NCBI GenBank assembly: GCA_041648665.1
Contig: JBAZOP010000064.1
Span: 1-17,198, forward strand
DNA from: a bacterium
Lineage (GTDB): Bacteria > UBA10199 > 2-02-FULL-44-16 > JAAZCA01
Length of the DNA: 17,198 bases
Direction: 5' to 3'
Shown here piece by piece: positions 6,642 through 12,444 of this stretch (position 1 is the stretch's first letter; each line of letters begins with the position of its first letter). Below the pieces are notes generated by a model. That model was given only the letters and a program-made list of their open reading frames with translations. It was not told the origin of the DNA and did not search any database. The position numbers and the translations under genes were made by a program.

Positions 6642-7514
6642 TCAGTTCTGGGCCGTTTCGTCGATCTCTTCGCCGAGCCTTGTCGGCGTGGTCTCCTGCA
6701 GCCTGCAGTTGAAGTCGTCGACGACCATCCTGAGCGAATGCACTTCGCTTTCGCCGCACTTGACCGGCTCGTCTACGTAGAATGCCTTGAAGTTGCGAGA
6801 GACGACAGGGGTGAAGACACCCGGCGCCACCACTACGACGTTATCGTCTGCATCGTCGTCCGCGACATCGTCGTCTTGCTCAGCATCGTCATCCTCTGCG
6901 ACGACCTCCTCGTCCTGCTCGTCCGCCTCTTCGTCCGCCACCTCTTCCTCATCCTCGACCTCGGCCGTCTCTTCGCTGTCATCCGTCGTCTCGCAGATCT
7001 CCACGCCGGCCTTCTCGAAGTGGGCGGTTATCGTGCAGGGAGGGTATGTCGTCGGGACAACCTTTGCCATGTTTGCCACAGAGTGCCTGGCCAGGATCTG
7101 CTGCGAGGAGACGATATTTATGGGCGCTTCCTCGCTCGCGGAGACAGTGAAGGTCATGTCGCCCGAGCCGCAATCGACGCCGCGGCCGTCGTTGCCTTCA
7201 TCCGTGAACGAGATGTTCACGCTGCTGACGATGACGGCGTCGGCAAAGTCCTCGGCGCTCTTGTTCGAGTTTTTTTGTATCTCGAATCCATCGGTGGGGT
7301 ATATCTTGAACGAGGAGCCGGCCACGCACTCCGCATTCGGCAGCGGCTCATCATTGAGCTCCCAGAGGGCATCCACGAGCTCGATCTTCGATATGACCGC
7401 GCCTGTCGCGGCGATGTCGGGGTTTGCGTCGGAGTTGATGCGCGAGTCGCTGCAGCCGGCCAGCGCTGCCGCAGTCATTGCGGCGATCAATGCTGCGAAA
7501 ATCGTCTTCTTCAT
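6642..7514 (-). CDS. Lipoprotein with long internal Asp/Glu tract
   Basis: 290 residues. Lipobox LAGC with Cys at residue 21. The first half (about 25-170) looks beta-rich and contains several Cys residues. Residues ~176-224 are almost purely acidic (runs such as EDEEEVADEEADEQDEE and EDDDAEQDDD). This tract interrupts what may be one fold, since a non-acidic segment with two Cys (VVSRNFKAFY, then VKCGESEV and DFNC) follows. Such tracts bind divalent cations or keep proteins extended. AAGGAG lies 8 nt before the ATG. An ECF-type promoter (7564-7590) gives a leader of about 43 nt. It diverges from the EIIA-zinc-ribbon gene. Function unknown. Confidence 0.75.
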   Translation of the reverse strand: MKKTIFAALIAAMTAAALAGCSDSRINSDANPDIAATGAVISKIELVDALWELNDEPLPNAECVAGSSFKIYPTDGFEIQKNSNKSAEDFADAVIVSSVNISFTDEGNDGRGVDCGSGDMTFTVSASEEAPINIVSSQQILARHSVANMAKVVPTTYPPCTITAHFEKAGVEICETTDDSEETAEVEDEEEVADEEADEQDEEVVAEDDDAEQDDDVADDDADDNVVVVAPGVFTPVVSRNFKAFYVDEPVKCGESEVHSLRMVVDDFNCRLQETTPTRLGEEIDETAQN

Positions 7515-7563
7515 AATGGTCTCCTTTTGGGGCGGTTGTCTCCGCCGCTGAACTTCGAGTCCT

Positions 7564-7590
7564 GTATCGGCCTGCGCCTTGAAAAGTTGC
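7564..7590 (-). promoter_or_regulatory. ECF-type promoter candidate for the 290-residue lipoprotein
   Basis: On the minus strand, GCAAC (7590-7586, continuing TTTTC), 16 bp, CGATAC (7569-7564), with an A-rich tract upstream. The copy in front of the 8730 gene is identical in both boxes and in spacing. Confidence 0.6.
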
Positions 7591-7658
7591 TAGATTTTTT
7601 TTGCAAAAATATAAGTTTAAAAGAGCGCAAAAATCGGCGGTCGATCGAAAAAAACAGG

Positions 7659-7685
7659 GCAACTTTTTCCAACCCGCGCCGAAAT
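7659..7685 (+). promoter_or_regulatory. ECF-type promoter candidate for the EIIA-zinc-ribbon gene
   Basis: GCAAC (7659-7663, continuing TTTTTC), 16 bp, CGAAAT (7680-7685), with an A-run upstream. It lies back to back with the minus-strand copy at 7564-7590, 68 bp apart, forming a symmetrical divergent promoter region. Confidence 0.5.
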
Positions 7686-7804
7686 CAACGGGACCCGGGC
7701 CGATAGGCCTTGACTGGAGGGTCTTCGGGGCTTAAGCATGCACCCCCGCTTTTCAGGCCGAATCGCCCCGCAGGGGCCATATGGATAAAGGAAGGGATCA
7801 AAAG
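7686..7804 (+). promoter_or_regulatory. Long structured leader before the EIIA-zinc-ribbon gene
   Basis: From the predicted start (~7692) to the ATG is about 110 nt, the longest leader in the window. It holds small inverted repeats: GGCC (7698-7701) with GGCC (7706-7709), and GCCCC (7765-7769) with GGGGC (7773-7777), the latter about 30 nt before the chosen start. No known riboswitch is recognised. The rest of 7515-7804 is AT-rich divergent promoter DNA without a gene. Confidence 0.3.
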
Positions 7805-8605
7805 ATGAATGCACGGTATCTCAGGGAAGTGCCTCTCGGTGAAGTCCTAAGGCCCGGGCAGGTGATCGCAGCGATGACCAACCGCTCCAAGAAGGCGGCC
7901 ATCGAGGATCTGGTGGATATCCTCTATAAAGAGAAGTTGATACCGAATAAGGCGGAGGCCCTGGCGCGCATCATGGAGAGGGAGGAGTTGTGTCCCACGA
8001 CCCTGGGCGCCGGCGTGGCGATCCCGCATGCGAGACTCGAAGTCGGTGAGACGCCGGCGATCGCTGTGGGTCGGCATCCTACAGGGATCGATTTCGGGGC
8101 CCCGGAATCGGATCCGGTACATCTCATAGTGCTCGTGATATGGCAGCCGGAGCAGACGGGACTCTTCAACCGCCTCTTCGCCGGGCTGGTCTCCAAGCTC
8201 GCGGACGAGAAATTCAGGACGCAGCTGATGGCTGCGAAAGACGCTGGTTCGATAGCGAAGCTGTTGGCGGACGTGAAGGTGGACATGCTCACGGGCCGCG
8301 CGACCAAGTGCGAGGCCGACATGCTGATTGCGCTGCAGTGCCTCGAGACGAAGAGGAGGGCGAAGGCAAAGGGGCTGGACAAACAGATAGATCTCGCCCG
8401 CGCCGAGCTCTCCGGGAGCATGCTCTCGCGGTTCGACCGCCTCATGGAGCACTTCGGCGAGGCGCTTGTGGAGGCGCCGGACGGCGTGTGCCGCGGCTGC
8501 AGCATGCAGCTCTCCAGCGGATTCGCTTCGGAGATGCTGAGAAACCCCGAGACCGTCTATGTGTGCGAGCGCTGCGGCCGTTTCCTCATTCATCACATAG
8601 GATAG
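7805..8605 (+). CDS. PTS EIIA(Ntr)-like domain fused to C4 zinc ribbon
   Basis: 266 residues from ATG 7805. Residues ~10-158 are an EIIA(Ntr)/fructose-type PTS domain: TTLGAGVAIPHARL places the phospho-acceptor at H75, and the following region (PVHLIVLVIWQP, then LFNRLFAGLVSKLAD) matches the fold, although the second His usual in HLxxLA is not seen. Residues ~165-225 are a helical, likely coiled-coil linker. Residues 229-257 are a C4 zinc ribbon, CRGC (C229, C232) and CERCGR (C254, C257), resembling the C-terminus of PF02591 proteins, which pair a coiled coil with this ribbon and may bind nucleic acid. A regulatory, not transport, role is inferred. AAAGGAAGG (7787-7795) favours ATG 7805 over the in-frame ATG 7781. 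Transcribed from an ECF-type promoter candidate. Confidence 0.82.
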   Translation: MNARYLREVPLGEVLRPGQVIAAMTNRSKKAAIEDLVDILYKEKLIPNKAEALARIMEREELCPTTLGAGVAIPHARLEVGETPAIAVGRHPTGIDFGAPESDPVHLIVLVIWQPEQTGLFNRLFAGLVSKLADEKFRTQLMAAKDAGSIAKLLADVKVDMLTGRATKCEADMLIALQCLETKRRAKAKGLDKQIDLARAELSGSMLSRFDRLMEHFGEALVEAPDGVCRGCSMQLSSGFASEMLRNPETVYVCERCGRFLIHHIG

Positions 8606-8672
8606 CGCCCTGTGTCATTTTTTACTCTCTAACCCATTGGTATTATTGGATAAATTTACTCATTTTTTCCGA

Positions 8673-8699
8673 GCAACTTTTTTTGAGTAGTGTCGATAC
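8673..8699 (+). promoter_or_regulatory. ECF-type promoter candidate for the 171-residue lipoprotein
   Basis: GCAAC (8673-8677, continuing TTTTTTT), 16 bp, CGATAC (8694-8699). The predicted start near 8706 leaves a leader of about 24 nt with a strong ribosome site. Confidence 0.6.
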
Positions 8700-8729
8700 C
8701 TTTTATGGAAGGTGTAAAAGGGAGGGGTT

Positions 8730-9245
8730 ATGTCCAAACGTCTGATCATCATCATCTGTGTCCTCATGTCTCTCGCCGGCTGCTCTGCGTTCGACAGCGA
8801 CAACACGCCGTACGTCGGGTTCTCGCCTGATCTGATCCCGGCGATCCCCGGCGGGGAAGTCGGCATTTACAGCGGTTACTACGCAGGTGCGATGACGCTC
8901 GATTCCAATTCGTGCGCCGGCGTTTCAGACGCGGTGGGCGATGCGATCGAACTTGCGATCAACGTGGTGCACAGCGCCAACATTCTCAATATCGCATTCG
9001 CGGATGAGACTGCGGCCTCAGGCGAGCTCACAGGCACGGGCGCGGTATTCATGTTGCAGACCGGTTCGACCAAGCATGTCTATTACCTCGACTTCGCTGT
9101 CGAGGATGCGGTGGCTGGGAGCTGCGAGGTCATAGAGGCGGCGGAGGACGGATCCTTTGGCGAGCCCTGCGCCAGCTATACGATCTCTCTTGAAGAGGGC
9201 GAGAAGCCTGCTGAGGAAGAGGCCTCCACCGAAGAGGCTCTATAG
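8730..9245 (+). CDS. Small acidic lipoprotein of unknown function
   Basis: 171 residues. Signal peptide with lipobox LAGC, Cys at residue 18. The body (about 25-150) alternates short hydrophobic strands with Gly and Ser and has four Cys that could pair. The C-terminus is a low-complexity acidic tail (EEGEKPAEEEASTEEAL). A GGGAGGGG ribosome site precedes the ATG at 8730. It is transcribed alone, from an ECF-type promoter candidate (8673-8699) to a strong terminator (9273-9307). Family not recognised; it has the same design as the lipoproteins at 5151 and 7514. Confidence 0.72.
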   Translation: MSKRLIIIICVLMSLAGCSAFDSDNTPYVGFSPDLIPAIPGGEVGIYSGYYAGAMTLDSNSCAGVSDAVGDAIELAINVVHSANILNIAFADETAASGELTGTGAVFMLQTGSTKHVYYLDFAVEDAVAGSCEVIEAAEDGSFGEPCASYTISLEEGEKPAEEEASTEEAL

Positions 9246-9272
9246 GCAAGACACCTGTAACAGGTCTTTACA

Positions 9273-9307
9273 CGGCCTTTTCCCTAGAGGGAAAAGGCCG
9301 TTTTTTT
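9273..9307 (+). terminator. Intrinsic terminator after the 171-residue lipoprotein
   Basis: A perfect 12-bp stem (9273-9284 with 9289-9300, loop TAGA) followed by seven T (9301-9307). A small inverted repeat ACCTGT-A-ACAGGT (9252-9264) lies just before it. Confidence 0.95.
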
Positions 9308-9371
9308 ATGCGCTTATCCGTTGGATCGCATTGACTTTGTAAAAGCTTCACAATAAGTTGCTGATTTGCGG

Positions 9372-9377
9372 TATAAT
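9372..9377 (+). promoter_or_regulatory. -10 box for the secreted protein/protease operon
   Basis: Perfect TATAAT (9372-9377), 16 nt before the GTG at 9394. No convincing -35 is found: TTCACA is 19 bp upstream, and TTGACT (9331-9336) is too far away. It is probably the promoter of the 9394-14901 gene group. Confidence 0.45.
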
Positions 9378-9393
9378 TTAAGAGAGGTGACAC

Positions 9394-10011
9394 GTGAAGC
9401 GCATAAAGACTCTGTCTGCGGCCCTCGCGATAATAATTTTATCGGCGTTTCTGGGCAGGGAAGCGGCGGGCTCTCAGGTGATCTCAGGAAAGATAACCGA
9501 CCTCACCAAGGCCAACGTGGTATTCACCGGCAAGTGTGTGTCAGCCGAACCCATGGTCAAGAAGCTGGGCGAGAAGGGGCAGATCCTGGTCACCAAGTAT
9601 ACGTTTGAAGTCGAGGAGGTCATCAAGGGGAGCGCGCCCTCTCCGTTCTCCTTCGTCCATCTGGGAGGGTCGCGCGCGGCCGCCATGAAGCTCAAACTGC
9701 CCTATGTGGCGGGCATGCCGGTCTTCGAGGCAGGCAAGAAGTACACGGTCTTTCTCTCCAGTGAGACCTCATTAGGTCTCAGGGGCGTGATCAGCCTCGG
9801 CTGCGGCAAGTTCAACTTCGTCGAGGGGGCTGACGGCAAGGTTCAGGTGGTGAACGACTACGGCAATAAGTCGCTCTTCACCGGGCTCCCCTCCACGGCA
9901 AAGGTCGGCAAGGCGCTCTCGGTGGGCGGCGTCGCGGCCGGCGCCCAGGGCGGCCCCATGGATTACAAGAACTTCGTCAACATGGTCAAAGAGCTGGAAG
10001 GGAGGGAATGA
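9394..10011 (+). CDS. Secreted protein encoded next to the matrixin protease
   Basis: 205 residues, GTG start with GAGAGGTGA just upstream. The signal peptide (MKRIKTLS, hydrophobic core, cleavage near residue 26, AAG/SQ) marks it as exported. The mature part reads VVFTGKCVSAEP, TKYTFEVEEVIKG, FSFVHLGG, PVFEAGKKYTVFLS and LGCGKFNFVEG. I know this pattern as a recurrent beta-rich protein found beside matrixin-type proteases in Deltaproteobacteria, but cannot name a family with certainty. The two genes are 3 bp apart. This suggests joint action: inhibitor, chaperone or substrate-binding partner of the protease are all possible. No lipobox and no membrane anchor. Confidence 0.72.
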   Translation: MKRIKTLSAALAIIILSAFLGREAAGSQVISGKITDLTKANVVFTGKCVSAEPMVKKLGEKGQILVTKYTFEVEEVIKGSAPSPFSFVHLGGSRAAAMKLKLPYVAGMPVFEAGKKYTVFLSSETSLGLRGVISLGCGKFNFVEGADGKVQVVNDYGNKSLFTGLPSTAKVGKALSVGGVAAGAQGGPMDYKNFVNMVKELEGRE

Positions 10012-10014
10012 CCC

Positions 10015-11376
10015 ATGCCTCTTCGCAGCATAGCAATCGCGTTTGTCGCGGCGGCCGTTTCCCTTTTCAGCTCGATTGCCTGCGCAGGGGGTCCATTTAT
10101 CGTGGATGAGGCCGCCACCGGCACGGCGCTCCAGTGGCAGGACAAGACTCTCAAGTGGTGCCCTGATCCGGGCGATCTCGCGTCGACGGTGTTGCACGAC
10201 ACTGCCGTGCAATGGATTACCGAGGCGTTCGGCAAATGGACTGCAGTGCAGCTGCACAACTCATCCAATACCCTCGTGGACACTGCTGCGATCAGTGTCG
10301 CACTGGATACCGGCTGTCCGACCGAAGAGATCAACGTGGATAATTATCTGGATTACTATAACGGCGACGAGGGTCCCTCAGTCGTGATCTTTGACGAGAC
10401 GGGGGACATCATAGCGGAGTTCTCGGGCGAAGAGAACAGGGAGTTCGTGGTCGGACTCTCGCAGCCTCTTGCTGCAGACTCGACCGGAAAATACATCACC
10501 AAGGGAATAGCGATCTTCAACGGGCTCTTGCTCGCCTCGGACAATACGGTCCTTGGCACTGATCTCACGACCAAGTCCGCGTATTTCAAGGCCACCGTGA
10601 TACACGAGCTGGGGCATCTGCTCAACCTCGACCACAGCCAGAGCAACTATGAGGATATCAAGACCTGCGAACGGGGCCAGGCCTGCGACTACTCGCAATA
10701 TATCCCCACGATGTACCCGGAGCTGATAAGCACCTCGCAGGGCGAGCTGAACCGCGACGATCAGGTGACCTTGTCGTGGATCTATCCGACCGCGGATTTT
10801 CAGAGTCAGTTTTGCGTGATAACCGGGAAGATACTCGACGGCGACGGCAATCCCCTCCAGGGCGTGCACGTCACGGCCACCAGGTCTGCAGACAGCCCGA
10901 CCCCGTATGTCGAGGCGCGCTCCTTTGTCAGCGGCGCGATGTATCCCGCATGCGAGGGGGACAGCCGCTATTATCTCTACGGGATAGTCCCCGGACGGGC
11001 ATACAAGGTCTACTATGAGCCGATAGGCGAGGATTTCACAGGCGCGTCCGGCTTTGAGCCTCTGGATAATCCGCCTTCCGGATTCGACGCGGGCGACATA
11101 CTCGGGTCCGACGATGCGACCACGGTGAGCTGCAGCGAGGGGGGGCAGATTATAGAGATGCCCGACGTGACCATAGACACCTCCAATCCGTGCGGAAGCA
11201 GCGGCGGCAGCACCGACACGACATCCAGCAGCTCCAAAGTCTCCTGCAGCCTGTCGCGCGATCTGTCGGCTGATTCCGCCTTTGGATCGGCTGCGATGCT
11301 GTGCATGCTTGCGTCGGCGGTCCTTATCGCAGGCCGTCTTGCCGCAAATCGTAAACCATCGGGAAAGGTTTCATGA
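10015..11376 (+). CDS. Exported matrixin-type zinc metalloprotease with C-terminal anchor signal
   Basis: 453 residues. Signal peptide (cleavage near ACA/GG, residue 24). A protease domain of about 35-255 carries HELGHLLNLDH (H197, E198, H201, H207), the metzincin zinc site, and a Met-turn PTMYP (M233). The usual Gly of HExxHxxGxxH is Asn here. Residues ~267-370 look like a carboxypeptidase-regulatory/Ig-like domain (CVITGKILDGDGNPLQGVHV). Then come a Gly/Ser/Thr linker, CSLSR (C411), a hydrophobic helix (~420-440) and a basic end (AANRK). That tail is typical of CTERM sorting signals (MYXO-CTERM or JDVT-CTERM type), where the protein is processed and anchored at the surface. It overlaps ispG by 4 bp (ATGA), implying translational coupling. 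Confidence 0.85.
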   Translation: MPLRSIAIAFVAAAVSLFSSIACAGGPFIVDEAATGTALQWQDKTLKWCPDPGDLASTVLHDTAVQWITEAFGKWTAVQLHNSSNTLVDTAAISVALDTGCPTEEINVDNYLDYYNGDEGPSVVIFDETGDIIAEFSGEENREFVVGLSQPLAADSTGKYITKGIAIFNGLLLASDNTVLGTDLTTKSAYFKATVIHELGHLLNLDHSQSNYEDIKTCERGQACDYSQYIPTMYPELISTSQGELNRDDQVTLSWIYPTADFQSQFCVITGKILDGDGNPLQGVHVTATRSADSPTPYVEARSFVSGAMYPACEGDSRYYLYGIVPGRAYKVYYEPIGEDFTGASGFEPLDNPPSGFDAGDILGSDDATTVSCSEGGQIIEMPDVTIDTSNPCGSSGGSTDTTSSSSKVSCSLSRDLSADSAFGSAAMLCMLASAVLIAGRLAANRKPSGKVS

Positions 11377-12434
11377 GAAGGAAGACGCGTCGCATCTCCG
11401 TCGGCAGGATCGCGATCGGCGACGGCGCCTCGGTGTCGGTCCAGTCGATGACGAATACCAGGACCTCCGACGCTGCGGCGACCGCGGCCCAGATCGAGAG
11501 GTTGGCCGCTGCCGGCTGTGAGATCGCGAGGGTCGCGGTCCCTGACGAGGACGCGGCCCGTGCGCTTCGCGAAATCAAATCCAGGATATCGATCCCCCTC
11601 GTCGCGGATATACACTTCGACCACAGGCTGGCGATGGCCGCGATCGAGGCGGGCGTGGACGGCCTTCGGATAAATCCGGGCAACATAGGTTCTCCGGAGC
11701 GCGTGGCAGCAGTGGCGGACGCGGCCAGGGCGCGCCGCATACCAATACGCGTCGGCGTGAATGCCGGCTCCCTTGAGAAGGAACTGCTCAAAAAATACGG
11801 ACACCCCACGCCTGAGGCATTGGTCGAGTCCGCCCTGGGCCACGTGAGGCTCTTGGAAAAGATCGATTTCAGGGACATCAAGATTTCGGCAAAGGCATCC
11901 AACGTCGCGGACACGATCGCGACCTACAGGCTCCTCTCCGAGAAGGTCGATTACCCGCTGCACCTCGGTGTCACGGAGGCAGGGACGCTTTTCACCGGCG
12001 CGATCAAGTCTGCCATGGGCATCGGCGCGCTCCTCTCTCAGGGGATAGGCGACACGATCAGGGTCTCTCTCACAGCCGACCCGGTGAAAGAGGTGATGGC
12101 CGGCTTCGAGATACTGGCGAACCTGGGGCTCAGGGAGAGGCCGTATCCCGAGGTCATCTCATGTCCGACCTGCGGCAGGGCCCAGATCGACGTGCAGGCC
12201 CTCGCAGAAGAGGTCGAGGAGCGGGTTGCCGCCATCAGGGCGCCGCTCAAAATCGCCGTGATGGGCTGCATCGTCAACGGACCCGGGGAGGCGAAAGAGG
12301 CCGACGTGGGCATAGCCGGAGGCGACGGAAGGGGAGTGATCATCCGCGAAGGAAAGATTATGCGAACATGCCCGGAGGGGAATCTTGCCGATGAGCTCAT
12401 GAAGGAGATTGAATCATTGATCAAGAGGCGCTAG
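11373..12434 (+). CDS. ispG: 4-hydroxy-3-methylbut-2-enyl diphosphate synthase
   Basis: 353 residues, normal for the compact bacterial form without the extra domain of plants and Chlamydiae. It catalyses the penultimate step of the MEP pathway to isoprenoids, reducing MEcPP to HMBPP with a [4Fe-4S] cluster. Visible signatures: VQSMTNTRT near the N-terminus, PLVADIHFDHRLA, GLRINPGNIG, SCPTCGR (C264, C267) and MGCIVNGPGEA (C299, E306). These three Cys and the Glu match the cluster ligands of E. coli IspG (C270, C273, C305, E312). The start codon overlaps the stop of the protease gene; GGAAAGG precedes it. proS follows after 10 bp. Confidence 0.97.
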   Translation: MRRKTRRISVGRIAIGDGASVSVQSMTNTRTSDAAATAAQIERLAAAGCEIARVAVPDEDAARALREIKSRISIPLVADIHFDHRLAMAAIEAGVDGLRINPGNIGSPERVAAVADAARARRIPIRVGVNAGSLEKELLKKYGHPTPEALVESALGHVRLLEKIDFRDIKISAKASNVADTIATYRLLSEKVDYPLHLGVTEAGTLFTGAIKSAMGIGALLSQGIGDTIRVSLTADPVKEVMAGFEILANLGLRERPYPEVISCPTCGRAQIDVQALAEEVEERVAAIRAPLKIAVMGCIVNGPGEAKEADVGIAGGDGRGVIIREGKIMRTCPEGNLADELMKEIESLIKRR

Positions 12435-12444
12435 GAAACAATCG

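Noticed and set aside
6621..7706. A 361-codon open frame on the + strand opposite the acidic lipoprotein
   Set aside because: It is antisense to a gene with lipobox, ribosome site and promoter. The frame stays open because of the Asp/Glu codon bias, and the product is Arg/Val/Leu-rich without a domain.
9330..9362. AGTTGC near 9357, a fifth GCAAC on the minus strand
   Set aside because: It points away from the 9394 gene and has no CGAWA after 16 bp, so it is not part of the ECF-type set.
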